DNA of 64,000 nucleotides from Kitasatospora sp. MAA19 (GTDB lineage: Bacteria > Actinomycetota > Actinomycetes > Streptomycetales > Streptomycetaceae), in assembly GCF_029894125.1 (NCBI RefSeq), contig NZ_JARXYZ010000009.1, positions 62,001 through 126,000 of the forward strand, written 5' to 3'. The notes under the pieces were generated by a model. It searched no databases. It worked only from the letters and a program-made list of their open reading frames with translations, and was not told the DNA's origin. This document shows positions 1 through 8,458 of the stretch, piece after piece; within the stretch, counting starts at the first letter, position 1, and each line of letters opens with the position of its first letter. The position numbers and the translations under genes are program-made.

Positions 1-1
1 C

Positions 2-1051
2 CGCGAAGCCGTCATCGACGAACTCGTCAAGGAGGGGTACATCCCCTCCGGCATGGAGCTCTTCGACGCCCGGTCGGAGGGCGCTTGGGAGGTCGTAGAG
101 CGGGTGATCAACGACTGCGACTACCTCGTCCTCATCCTCGGGGCGCGCTACGGCGACCTCGCCGGAGGCGAAGTTGGTTTCACAGAGCGGGAGTACGACC
201 ACGCCCGCTCTCTGGGCAAGCCGATCCTGGTCTTCGTCCACGCCAACCCGGTCGAGTTGCACACCGACAGCTGGCAGCCGACACCGGAAGACATGGAGCG
301 GCTCGAGGTCTTCCGGGAGAAGGTACGGACCGAACGCCTCTGGAAGCCGTGGCGCACGACCGCGGACCTGAGGAACGGCGTCACCCGGTCGCTGCGGCTG
401 GCGGTCCGGCACAATCCCCAGCCCGGCTGGGTCAAGGGTAACTCGACCGCTCACACCTTCTCCGCCGAGTGGCAGAACCTGGTGGCCCCGGGAACGCAGA
501 TCGGGGTGGTTCGGATCAGCGTGGACGGGCAGGCCGGCAACGCCCTGAGCGAGAACCTCGGGAAGGCCTCGTCGATCGGGATCATGTCCACCAGCGGGAA
601 GCGGCTGATCGAGATCCAGACGCCCTACCTGACAAAGGCACTCGCCGCCGGCGCGCGGATCCGCGTCCTGGTACCGCTCCCCGACGGGCAGTTCCTCGCC
701 GACGTCGACGAGTCCGAGTCGCTGTGGGACCAGCGCTCGCCGATCACGGCCGAGGTGCGCGAGGTCGAGGCACGGCTGCGGGCGATCGTCCGTGAGGCCG
801 GGGCGCGCAGTACGGCCGCCGGATCGGTCGAAATCGGCTTCTTCACCACCCACTTGCGGTCCACGATGATTCTCTGCGACCGGGCCTGGGGATGGGTCAC
901 GCTGACCCTGCCGCCGGCGAGGGCCCCGGAGACCCCGTCCCTGGAACTCCGCGGGACCCCGGACTTCGGTCTGATCGACGCCTGCTGGAAGCACTTCGAT
1001 CGGACCTGGGCCATCGTCGGGGAGCGTGGCGAAGTGAGGACGATCTCGTGA
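2..1051 (+). CDS. DUF4062-domain protein, 5' end outside window
   Basis: The reading frame is already open at the window edge and reads REAVIDELVKEGYIPSGMEL, the classic DUF4062 opening, so the ATG at 53 is internal and the gene starts upstream. The DUF4062 part (to about position 420) continues with LILGARYGDL and EREYDHA. This domain is known as a TIR-like N-terminal module in predicted immunity and signalling proteins. The C-terminal half, from about position 450, has an alternating pattern around ALAAGARIRVLVPLP that resembles PLD-like/DUF5919 regions, but I see no HKD catalytic motif. The stop overlaps the next start (GTGA), so the two genes are translationally coupled. The defence role is inferred from the domain family only. 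Confidence 0.75.
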   Translation, partial: REAVIDELVKEGYIPSGMELFDARSEGAWEVVERVINDCDYLVLILGARYGDLAGGEVGFTEREYDHARSLGKPILVFVHANPVELHTDSWQPTPEDMERLEVFREKVRTERLWKPWRTTADLRNGVTRSLRLAVRHNPQPGWVKGNSTAHTFSAEWQNLVAPGTQIGVVRISVDGQAGNALSENLGKASSIGIMSTSGKRLIEIQTPYLTKALAAGARIRVLVPLPDGQFLADVDESESLWDQRSPITAEVREVEARLRAIVREAGARSTAAGSVEIGFFTTHLRSTMILCDRAWGWVTLTLPPARAPETPSLELRGTPDFGLIDACWKHFDRTWAIVGERGEVRTIS

Positions 1052-1749
1052 GGCGGACTGCGATGGACCTGTGGGACACGGTGGCCCTCTCCCCCGCTGC
1101 GGCGAACCGGTGGCGCAACCGGCTCTCCACGGCCCAGGCCTTCATGCGGGAACGGCAGCACCTGCCGGGTGTGCTGATCGAGGTCGCGGCCCAGCACCCG
1201 CTGGTCGACCGGGCCACGCCCGGCGAGGAGTTCGCAGCCCGGCTGCGTCGCGGCCACGAGCTCTTCCAGGAGTACGCGGACACCGGTCGACCGGTGGAGA
1301 TCTACGTGCCCGGCAGCCGCCACCGGCACCTCGGGGTCGAGGACGAGAGCAGCCTCAGCCGGGCGGGCGGGGACTTCCTGGGAAAGCTCGGCATCCCGTC
1401 CTCGGCCGTCCACGGCGACGACCTCAACGAGCGGTACAAGGGCGACGCCGGCGTCTACGGTTCGGCGGACGAGTGCTTTGTCGCCGCCTCGTACTTCAAG
1501 GACGGGGACTTCGGCACGCTCGTCTCCGTCTGCTCACCGGCCCAGATGATGCGCAAGACCGTGCACTACCTGCAGTTCGGGGTGTACCCGCTGAACCACA
1601 CGGCGCCGACTCCGGAAGGCTTCCACGACTTCCTCTACGAGCTCCTGGTCGCGGTGCCCCAGGTCATGAGCACGGACGACACGCTCCAGGACGCGGGCTC
1701 GGACGGAGCGGAGCGTCTGCGGGCCGACCGCCGTCCTCCGCCCCGCTGA
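1048..1749 (+). CDS. YdcF/SanA (DUF218)-like protein
   Basis: The GTG at 1048 overlaps the previous stop by four bases; an ATG at 1063 is the alternative start. The 233-residue product has the order of a DUF218/YdcF fold: a VEIYVPGS strand, SLSRAGGDFLGKLGIP, a GDDLNERY..GVYGSADE segment, then TLVSVCSPAQMMRKTVHYL, where the family normally has a Ts-H-xRa motif. There is no signal peptide or membrane segment, unlike many cell-envelope YdcF proteins, so a cytosolic nucleotide-related role with its DUF4062 partner is plausible. The last 25 or so residues are Arg/Pro-rich and lie against IS debris, so the original C-terminus may have been changed. Confidence 0.5.
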   Translation: MRRTAMDLWDTVALSPAAANRWRNRLSTAQAFMRERQHLPGVLIEVAAQHPLVDRATPGEEFAARLRRGHELFQEYADTGRPVEIYVPGSRHRHLGVEDESSLSRAGGDFLGKLGIPSSAVHGDDLNERYKGDAGVYGSADECFVAASYFKDGDFGTLVSVCSPAQMMRKTVHYLQFGVYPLNHTAPTPEGFHDFLYELLVAVPQVMSTDDTLQDAGSDGAERLRADRRPPPR

Positions 1750-1816
1750 CGCACGCCTCGACGGGGCCGTCGGGAATCTACTGGTCACTTCCAGGACTTC
1801 GGCTCGTTGGTCTGGT

Positions 1817-3442
1817 ATGGGGCGTTTCGATGAGCTGATCGGTCCGTTACGGACGAAACTGGAGGCGGTGACCCCGCATCTGAACGAGCGTCAGCGTCGG
1901 CTACCGTACGCGGCGGAGGCCCGTCAGCTCGGTCACGGCGGGATCGCCGCGGTCGCCGCGGCGGCCATGGTCTCCAAGAGCTGCATCCGCCGGGGACTGG
2001 CCGACCTGGAGGAGGATGCCCAGGCGGACAGCCGGGTACGGTGCCCCGGCGCGGGGCGCCCGTCCGCAGCCGAGAAGGACCCCGGGCTGCGTGGCGCACT
2101 GACGGCCCTGGTCGAGGACCATACACAGGGCGACCCGATAGGGCCGCTGACCTGGACCACGAAGTCCCTGCGCCATCTGGCGGAGGAACTCGTCGCCCAG
2201 GGACATGCGGTGGGGCGGGACACCGTCGCCGCGCTGCTGAAGGAGGCCGGGTTCGGCCTGCGCGGCAACGCCGGAGTCCTGGCCGGCAGCTCGCACCCGG
2301 ACCGCGACGCCCAGTTCCGGCACCTCAACGACAAGGTGCGGGAGTTCTTGGACGCCGGGGACCCGGTGATCAGCGTGGATGCCAAGAAGAAAGAGCAGAT
2401 CGGGCTGTTCGCGCAGGCAGGGCGGGAATGGGCCCCGCCCGGCGCGCCGGTGAAGGTCCTCGACCACGACTTCCCCACCCAGACGACCGGCACCGCGATC
2501 CCCTACGGCATCTACGACGTGGGCCGCAACACCGGCTTCATCGTGGTCGGAACCGACCACGACACCGCCGCGTTCGCGGTCGCCGCCCTGCGCCGCTGGT
2601 GGACCGAGGAGGGCCGCACCGCCTACCCCACCGCGCGGCGGCTGCTGGTCACCGCCGGCGGCGGCTCCAACAGCTCCCGCGCCAGAGCATGGAAGGCCAA
2701 CCTCGCCGTGCTGGCCACCGAGACCGGCCTGGAGATCACCGTGTGCCACCTGCCGCCGGGAACATCGAAGTGGAACCGGGTCGAGCACCGCCTGTTCTCC
2801 TTCATCTCCATGAACTGGCGTGCCCGCGCTGACCAGCTTCGACGTGGCACTGAACCTGATCGCTGCCACCACCACCGCGACCGGACTGCGCGTCACCGCC
2901 CGCCTCGGCAGCGACTCCTACCCCACCGGAGTCGAGATCGACACCCAGCACGCCGCCGCGCTGACCGTGAACCCCGACCAGTTCCACGGCGAGTGGAACT
3001 ACACCGTCCCACCCCAGCCCGGCGTCCCCACGGTGCCGCTGCAGCCGCCCGGACGCCGCTCCCACCCCCGCGCGGCCCACACCTTCGACGCGGCCCTGAC
3101 CACCCACCCCATCCTGACCGGCCTCACCCGCCAGGCCCTCGACCATCTCGTCGCCAAGATCCGCGAGATGCTCGACGCACTCCCCCCGAAACAGCGGCCC
3201 CCCACCGCAAACTCACCGCCGAGAACATCATCTGGGCCGCCGTCCTGGACCAGCGCGGCCTGCCCTGCTCACTGACCGCCTACCTCTTCCGCATCGGCGA
3301 AAACCAGATGCGCACCCTCCTCCGGCAGATCAGACCCCTGCTCCAGCAGCACGGGCACCAAAGCGAACCTCTCCCCGTCCGTCTCATCGACCCCTGCGGA
3401 CTCGCCAGATACGTCACGCACGCGACGTCAACGAAGAGTTGA
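1817..3442 (+). pseudogene. ISAzo13-family transposase, two frameshifts
   Basis: The N-terminal two thirds match ISAzo13/Rhodopirellula-type DDE transposases: an HTH segment, ISVDAKKKE (first catalytic Asp), TGTAIPYGIYD, TAGGGSNSSR (second Asp region) and LPPGTSKWNRVEHRLFS with the terminal Glu. After FISMNWR at about 2820 the frame is lost, and the expected continuation (LTSFDVALNLI to GEWNYTV) runs in another frame from 2820 to about 3190. Near 3200 a second shift returns to the original frame for the C-terminal helices (KLTAENIIWAAVL). Two single-base changes explain this, so the gene is dead unless supplied in trans. A weak GGGGCCGTCG match lies near both edges (about 1762 and, inverted, about 3468), but I cannot define ends. 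Confidence 0.8.
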
Positions 3443-3460
3443 CACGACACGCACCACTAA

Positions 3461-3757
3461 TTCATCGACGGCCCCCGGATGCCGAGAATGAACTCGGTCA
3501 TGGAGCGGTGGGTACAGACTTGCCGCCGTGAGCTGCTGGACCGGACATTGATCTGGAACGAGCGGCACCTGCTTCACGCCCTGCGCGAGTCCGAGAAGTT
3601 CTACAACGACCACAGGCCACACCAGGGCATCGCCAACGCCCGCCCGCTCCACCCGCTCCCCGAACCGATCGCCGATCCAGAGCAGGTCGCCCGCATCGAC
3701 ATACGCCGAACCGACCGACTCGGCGGCATCCTCCACGAGTACCAACACGCGGCCTGA
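3461..3757 (+). pseudogene. Integrase-core (rve) transposase C-terminal fragment
   Basis: The frame opens right after a TAA at 3458-3460 and has no upstream start. It contains PRMNSVMERWVQTCRRELLDR, the end of an rve/DDE integrase core including the catalytic Glu context, followed by YNDHRPHQGI and the terminal LGGILHEYQHAA typical of actinomycete integrase-core transposases. The N-terminal two thirds, including both catalytic Asp residues, are missing, and the break abuts the ISAzo13-type copy, which probably truncated it. It is a remnant, not a gene. Confidence 0.75.
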
Positions 3758-3826
3758 ACAGGGCGGATGAGGTTTCCGGCAAGAGCAGGGGCCGACCCAC
3801 CAGAATGAGGAGCACAGCATGAGCGC

Positions 3827-3896
3827 CGCGGGGCAATCCCCGCGCGTGCGGGGCCGATCGCTCCCGAGCTGGGAGGAAATCCCCGCGCTCGCGGGG
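3827..3896 (+). repeat. Two degenerate CRISPR-like repeat cores
   Basis: Two palindromic cores, CCCCGCGCGTGCGGGG at 3838-3853 and CCCCGCGCTCGCGGGG at 3881-3896, are each preceded by AAT and followed by a CTCCC-containing tail. They resemble actinobacterial type I-E repeats. They sit 43 nt apart rather than about 61, and the first also forms a 7-bp hairpin with CGCGGGG at 3827-3833. No cas genes are in the window. This may be an array remnant or just two GC-rich hairpins. Confidence 0.3.
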
Positions 3897-3935
3897 GTTG
3901 CTCCCGCACGGGGGTCTGTTGGGTGGTCACTCCTT

Positions 3936-3967
3936 AGTGGTCGGCTCCGGAAGTCCTTCGGGGGTTG
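3936..3967 (+). repeat. Left terminal inverted repeat of IS630-type element
   Basis: Begins AGTGGTCGGCTCCGG and matches the reverse complement of 6615-6646 over all 32 bases. The match breaks immediately on both sides. Confidence 0.85.
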
Positions 3968-4271
3968 GCCCCGCTGGGCCTGACGGATGTGTTCACCGGT
4001 CGGCGTCGAAGGACAGCGCGATGAAGCTCGACCACTGCGAGCCAGCCCAGTTCCGAGCCGCTGAGCAGTGGTGGTTTGCCGAGGCATCGCGTTCGCCCGA
4101 TCTCGTTGTCGTCTTCACGTACAGTGCAGCCAAAAGGGGGGTTCGGATCCGTGTTCGCAAAGCGGATCCTGGATGCCCGCTGCACGTGCCAAGTGTCGAA
4201 CCGCAGGGCTGTGCGTCGCGCGCACGTGCTCGGCGGAGGCACCCAGGTGTCTCAGAGAGGTTGTTGCCCAC
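3968..4271 (+). other. Leader region inside the IS630-type element, no supported gene
   Basis: This 304-bp stretch lies between the left inverted repeat and the kinase-like gene. Open frames here are cysteine- and arginine-rich and match no family I know. It is less GC-biased than its surroundings and has two CGGATCC copies (4144-4150 and 4163-4169) that may be a regulatory site. It probably holds the promoter of the kinase-like gene. Confidence 0.35.
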
Positions 4272-5369
4272 GTGGAGGCAGTCGTCGAGAGCGTTGACAT
4301 GTCGCACGATACGCGGCTGGCGGCTTACAGTGCCGTCTCCACGGCGCTGGCCCTGTGCAGTGATCTTGAATTGCGCGACCTCGTGGCTGCGGCTGAGCCG
4401 ATGGGATCCGGTATCGGCGGGACATCGGCGCTGTTGGACATCGGCGGGACCGCGGTCTTCGTCAAGCGGGTGCCGCTGAGCGATCTGGAAAGGCAGCCGG
4501 AGAACGTCCGGTCCACGGCGAACCTCTTCGGGCTACCTGCCTTCTCCCATTTCGGTATCGGGGTCATCGGGGGGCCGGGCTTTGGGGCCTGGAGGGAACT
4601 GGCCGTGCACACCATGACGACGAACTGGGTGCTCGCACAGGACTATGAGGGCTTCCCGTTGATGTACCACTGGCGGGTCCTGCCGCACCCCGGGCAGTCG
4701 CTTCCCGAGGAACTGGCCGACGTGGAGAAGGCTGTCACCTACTGGGGAGGCGGATCGCAGGTGCGCCGCCGGATCGAGGCTGTGCGAGATTCCTCGGCGA
4801 GCATCGCACTGTTCCTGGAGTACATCCCGCAGAACCTGCACGACTGGCTGGGTACTCAGGTCAAAGCCGGGGACGAGGCGGCCGAGAGGGCCTGCGCCAT
4901 GGTCGTGAGGCAACTGCAGGCTGGGACCTCGTTCATGAACGCCCGCGGTCTCCTGCACTTCGATGCCCACTTCCAGAACATCCTGACCGACGGTAAGCGT
5001 CTGTTCTTTGCGGACTACGGCCTCGCGATCTCCTCCCGGTTCGACCTGTCCAAGGAAGAGGCCGACTTTTTCGCCGAACACCGGACCTATGACCGTTGCT
5101 ACTCCGTCACACATCTGGTGATCTGGCTGGTCACCGCCCTGTACGGGTATAGGGGGGAGGAGCGCAGTGCGTTCGTGCGCGCATGCGCCCAAGGGGAGCG
5201 CCCGAAGGGGATTCCGCCGCAGGTCGCGGCGATCCTCACCCACCACGCCCCGCTCGCCGCGGTGATGACGGACTTCTACCGCAAGTTCCAACTGGAGAGC
5301 AGACAGACCCCGTACCCGATGGAGGAGATCGGCCGGATCGGCGGGTTGGGCAGCTCGTCCATCGTCTGA
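4272..5369 (+). CDS. Protein-kinase-like / phosphotransferase protein
   Basis: Around 365 residues. I chose GTG 4272 because AGAGAGG lies about 10 nt upstream and the frame further 5' looks non-coding; ATG 4299 is an alternative. The C-lobe shows LLHFDAHFQNIL, a kinase/APH catalytic loop (HxDxxxxN), followed by FFADYGLA, a DYG in place of DFG, so ATP-dependent phosphotransfer is likely. The N-lobe has GSGIGGTSALLDIGGTAVFVK, consistent with a glycine-rich strand and a lysine in AVFVK. The substrate is unknown. It is enclosed by the ends of the IS630-type element, so it may be cargo, and it ends in a strong hairpin. Confidence 0.7.
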   Translation: MEAVVESVDMSHDTRLAAYSAVSTALALCSDLELRDLVAAAEPMGSGIGGTSALLDIGGTAVFVKRVPLSDLERQPENVRSTANLFGLPAFSHFGIGVIGGPGFGAWRELAVHTMTTNWVLAQDYEGFPLMYHWRVLPHPGQSLPEELADVEKAVTYWGGGSQVRRRIEAVRDSSASIALFLEYIPQNLHDWLGTQVKAGDEAAERACAMVVRQLQAGTSFMNARGLLHFDAHFQNILTDGKRLFFADYGLAISSRFDLSKEEADFFAEHRTYDRCYSVTHLVIWLVTALYGYRGEERSAFVRACAQGERPKGIPPQVAAILTHHAPLAAVMTDFYRKFQLESRQTPYPMEEIGRIGGLGSSSIV

Positions 5370-5390
5370 TGGACGGGTGGCCATCAGACG
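5363..5390 (+). terminator. Hairpin terminator of kinase-like gene
   Basis: Perfect 10-bp inverted repeat CGTCTGATGG / CCATCAGACG with an 8-nt loop, overlapping the stop codon at 5367-5369. There is no T-run, as is usual for actinomycete hairpins. Confidence 0.55.
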
Positions 5391-5450
5391 TCAGCGCCTG
5401 CGGCAGGCTGTGGCTGCCCTGATCTACTTCTGCCGATCGGCCTGCCTGCC

Positions 5451-6613
5451 TTGCCTGTTGCCACCGCGCGCCCGATAGTCCTGACCGCCGCCGAGCGGCA
5501 CCGGCTGAAGAAGGCCGCCTACGGTCACAGGACCGAGTACCGGGACCGGGTGCGGGCGCGGATCGTGCTCCTGGCGGCTCGGAGCAGGTCCAACGCGCGT
5601 ATTGCCGTCGAGGCGGGAGTGCACGTCGACACGGTGCGCACATGGCGAGGCCGGTTCGCCGACCTGGGTCTGCGCGGCTTGCTCGACCGTCAGCGCACTG
5701 GCCGGCCCCCGTCTTCACACCCCTGCAGGCCGCGCAGGTCAAAGCGTTGGCCTGCCAGCTTCCCGCCGAGGCCGGCACGCCGCTGTCGCGCTGGTCGTGC
5801 CCGGAACTGGCCCGCGAGGCCATGTCGCGGGGCATCGCGTCGGTGTCGGCCTCCACCGTGCGCCGCTGGCTCGACCAGGACGCGATCAAACCCTGGCAGC
5901 ACCGTTCCTGGATCTTCATCACCGACCCCGACTTCCGTCCCAAAGCGGCCCGCGTCCTGGACCTCTACGCCCGCAGCTGGGACGGCGAGCCGATCGGCGC
6001 GGACGAATACGTCATCAGCGCGGACGAGAAGACCTCCATTCAGGCCCGCTGCCGCTGCCACCCCACGCTCGCCCCGGGCCAGGCAAGAGCGATGCGGGTG
6101 AACCACACCTACGGGCGCGGCGGCGCGCTGGCCTACCTGGCCGCCTACGACGTCCACCACGCGAAGGTGTTCGGCCGCACCGAGGCGCGCACCGGCATCG
6201 AGCCGTTCATGGCCCTGGTCGCCCAGGTCATGAGCCAGGAACCCTACGCCAGCGCGAAACGGGTCTTCTGGATCGCCGACAACGGCTCCTCCCACCGCGG
6301 CACGAAGGCCGCCGACCGGCTGGCCGCGGCATTCCCGAACGCGGTCCTGGTACACACCCCGGTCCACGCCTCATGGCTGAACCAAGTGGAGATCTACTTC
6401 TCCGTGGTGCAGCACAAGGTCGTCTCGCCCAACGACTTCACCAACCTGACCCAGGTCAGGGACCGGCTCGGCGACTTCGAAGACCGCTACAACGCCACGG
6501 CGCAGCCGTTCCAGTGGAGGTTCACCACCTCCGACCTGGACGATCTGCTGGCCAGACTCGACCGGCACACCACCGATCACCAGGAAGAATCCTCCGCCGC
6601 CCAGCCAGACTGA
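5451..6613 (+). pseudogene. IS630-family transposase in two frames (-1 shift)
   Basis: The first frame opens at a TTG (5451) and encodes the HTH region (VLTAAERHRLKKAAY to RFADLGLRGLLDRQRTG). The second frame carries the catalytic part from about 5700: YVISADEKTS with the first Asp, RVFWIADNGSSHRG with the second, and HASWLNQVEIYFS with the Glu, ending at 6613. The frames join by stepping back one base at a five-C run in CGGCCCCCGTC near 5705. This could be programmed -1 frameshifting or a one-base loss from a six-C run; the sequence alone cannot decide. The DDE triad is intact, so the element could be active if the shift is programmed. Confidence 0.75.
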
Positions 6614-8155
6614 TCAACCCCCGAAGGACTTCCGGAGCCGACCACTTGGCTTAAGTTGATCAAGCTGCTGTTGGGATGTTGGCGAGGCGGACGGTAGGCG
6701 GGGTGCTGTGGCGGGTACCGGTGCCACCTGGGCGTTTGACGTGGTAGCTGTTGTGTCGGCGCGTTTGACGATACTTGGATAACTGCGTTCGCGGCGTTGG
6801 GGGTTGAGGTTCCTGGGGTGGGTGATGTCGTGACGTATAGCGTCGATGACACGGCCTTGGTGGTCAGGGGGAAAGGCCGCCGGCGTCGCGGTGACGTGGC
6901 GGCGGACGATCCGCAGGGTGCGGGTGAACTTGACCCGGTCGGGGTCGATTCCGGCATGGGTCGCGGCCCGGCAGATCAGGGCGCTGATCGCATGGTGCGT
7001 GAGCAGGTAGCCGTAGATCTCCTGGCGGATGAGGTCCGGGCTCTTGGATCGCAGGATCCTGCCCGGTCCGCGCATCGTGGTCTTGAGCTGCGCGGCTGCG
7101 ACCTCGTGCTCCCACCGGTCGTGATAGGCCCGGGCCAGTTGTTCGGCGGTGACCGTGCGGGGGTCGGTGATCGTGGTGATCAGGCAGATCAGCTCCCGCT
7201 CCGCTTCAAGGCCGCGGTCGGGGATGTCATACTCGATCACTCGCACCAGCCGGGCCTGGTCGGGGTGCGGTTGCCGGCCCTCCCCAGCGGCCTGCACGAT
7301 CCGGGCCTTGGCCTGCCTGGTATGCGCCTGACGGGAGAAGACCAGGGACAGGTAGGAGCCGTCCCCGAGGTCCTCGATCAGCGGCAGGCCCACCCTCACG
7401 CCGACCCGCCACAGCAGTTGCGCACCAGTGCCGGCCGCAAGGCGCCAGTCCTCGAAGCTGTAGAAGTTGCTGTCTGCCAAAAGGAGTTGGTCCTCTTGAA
7501 GGGTCGGGTAGAGCTGCCGGGCCAGGGACTGCTCGCCCGATCCCTCGCCGACCACCGGCCCGATCGCGGCGGCCAGGTGCGCATGCGAGGCGCACTCGCT
7601 GATGCTCACCAGCCTGGCCTTGGGGAACGCGGCTCCGCCGCCCGGGTATCCGAACGCGGCCGCGTTCTGCTCGCTGTCCGGCACGTCCCACTCCACCCCG
7701 TCGATCGCCATCAGGCGCCATGAGCCGAGGAACGCGCCCGGCGTGAGCAGGTCCGCGACCGGCTCGGCGACCCGCTCGAACACCTCCCGCAGCACCTCGG
7801 CCCCCATCCGCTGCCGGGCCTGGGTGATCCCACCGGTCGTCGGTGGCACCCACTCCACACCCACACTGCCCCAGGAGACCAGGGCCTGCGTCAGCCGGGC
7901 CATGACCTCCTCGTAGTCGTCATCGCCGAACAGCGCCAGCGCCATCGCGAAGTACACCACCAGATGCGGCGGCAGCTTCCCGCCCGTCCGCTGGGCTTGC
8001 CGCCCGCACACCGCGACCGCCTCATCGACCACGCCGCGCGGCGCCGACGCCGCCAGCACCCCGATCGAGACCTGATCCGGCAGGCCACCAGCTCGCTGAC
8101 TCACAATCAGCAACGTAGCCCATGCCGCAGCTTCGCCAGCCAAGCACCCGCCCAC
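6614..8155 (-). CDS. IS4-family transposase
   Basis: A 513-residue DDE transposase with the N-terminal domain of IS4-type enzymes (DQVSIGVLAASAPRGVVDEAV, then ALFGDDDYEEVMARL). The catalytic core shows LMAIDGVEWDVPDSEQN (first Asp), LLLADSNFYSF (second Asp) and the YREK-like region AYHDRWEHEVAAAQLK with the Glu. The frame is intact. The GTG at 8155 lies just inside the right inverted repeat; later starts are possible. The natural 3' end falls at the inverted repeat, and the last 10 or so residues and the stop come from the adjacent IS630 repeat. Confidence 0.85.
   Translation of the reverse strand: MGGCLAGEAAAWATLLIVSQRAGGLPDQVSIGVLAASAPRGVVDEAVAVCGRQAQRTGGKLPPHLVVYFAMALALFGDDDYEEVMARLTQALVSWGSVGVEWVPPTTGGITQARQRMGAEVLREVFERVAEPVADLLTPGAFLGSWRLMAIDGVEWDVPDSEQNAAAFGYPGGGAAFPKARLVSISECASHAHLAAAIGPVVGEGSGEQSLARQLYPTLQEDQLLLADSNFYSFEDWRLAAGTGAQLLWRVGVRVGLPLIEDLGDGSYLSLVFSRQAHTRQAKARIVQAAGEGRQPHPDQARLVRVIEYDIPDRGLEAERELICLITTITDPRTVTAEQLARAYHDRWEHEVAAAQLKTTMRGPGRILRSKSPDLIRQEIYGYLLTHHAISALICRAATHAGIDPDRVKFTRTLRIVRRHVTATPAAFPPDHQGRVIDAIRHDITHPRNLNPQRRERSYPSIVKRADTTATTSNAQVAPVPATAPRLPSASPTSQQQLDQLKPSGRLRKSFGG
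6615..6646 (+). repeat. Right terminal inverted repeat of IS630-type element
   Basis: Exact inverted copy of 3936-3967, starting two bases after the transposase stop. On the minus strand it also supplies the last codons and stop of the neighbouring IS4-type transposase. Confidence 0.85.
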
Positions 8156-8174
8156 ACAAGATCAACTTAAGCTA
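6647..8174 (-). mobile_element. IS4-type insertion sequence
   Basis: The ends TGGCTTAAGTTGATC (6647-6661) and GATCAACTTAAGCTA (8160-8174) are inverted repeats with one mismatch in 15, bracketing one transposase gene. Removing exactly this interval joins T6646 to A8175, giving a TA directly after the IS630 right repeat, the dinucleotide expected there. The IS4-type element therefore seems to have landed in the target TA of the IS630-type element. No clear target duplication is visible, so the outer boundary is uncertain by one or two bases. Confidence 0.65.
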
Positions 8175-8374
8175 AGCGGCATTGCCCATTGCCCCTTGAC
8201 CCCCAGCCGGCGTCCCTGCTCCATGGCGGACAGCGGGTCGGCGAACAGGGCGAATCCCATTTCGGCGAGGGTGTCCATGAAGGCGGCGTGCTGTTCCAGT
8301 CGCAGCTGTCCAGTGATGCCCTGGCCGTCGGTCCAGGCGGCGCCCGCTTCGCGAGTGAAGGCCAAGTAGCGCAT
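8162..8374 (-). pseudogene. YCII-domain protein, 3' truncated
   Basis: A good start (ATG 8374 with GGAGGTGG 6 nt upstream) opens MRYLAFTREAGAAWTDGQGI, then RLEQHAAFMDTLAEMGFALF. This is the beginning of a YCII/YciI-like protein, a small ferredoxin-like fold of unclear enzymatic function. After about 65 residues the frame enters the IS4 inverted repeat and stops. The full domain is around 90-110 residues, so the 3' third is lost. I do not find the missing part on the far side of the IS cluster. Confidence 0.65.
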
Positions 8375-8458
8375 AGCGGGCCACCTCCTTAGAAATCGGT
8401 GTGCCCGGGCGAGCCGGCCGACTCAGGCGCGGGCGGTGGTGATCAGCCAGGTGGCTGA

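Larger units (their letters stand above)
3936..6646 (+). mobile_element. IS630-type element with kinase-like cargo, 32-bp perfect ends
   Basis: The sequences at 3936-3967 and 6615-6646 are perfect 32-bp inverted repeats. The right repeat directly follows the stop of an IS630-family transposase, as expected for a terminus. The left repeat lies 1.5 kb before the transposase, and the space between holds a kinase-like gene with its own hairpin terminator. I found no third copy of the end between 5370 and 5450, so the simplest reading is one 2.7-kb element with a passenger gene. A TA lies at the left boundary (3935-3936), the dinucleotide used by IS630 elements. Alternatively the left end could be left over from a second, deleted copy. 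Confidence 0.6.

Noticed and set aside
4068..4271. N-terminal extension of the kinase-like gene from ATG 4068
   Set aside because: Cys/Arg-rich, no family similarity, and a better ribosome site lies before GTG 4272.
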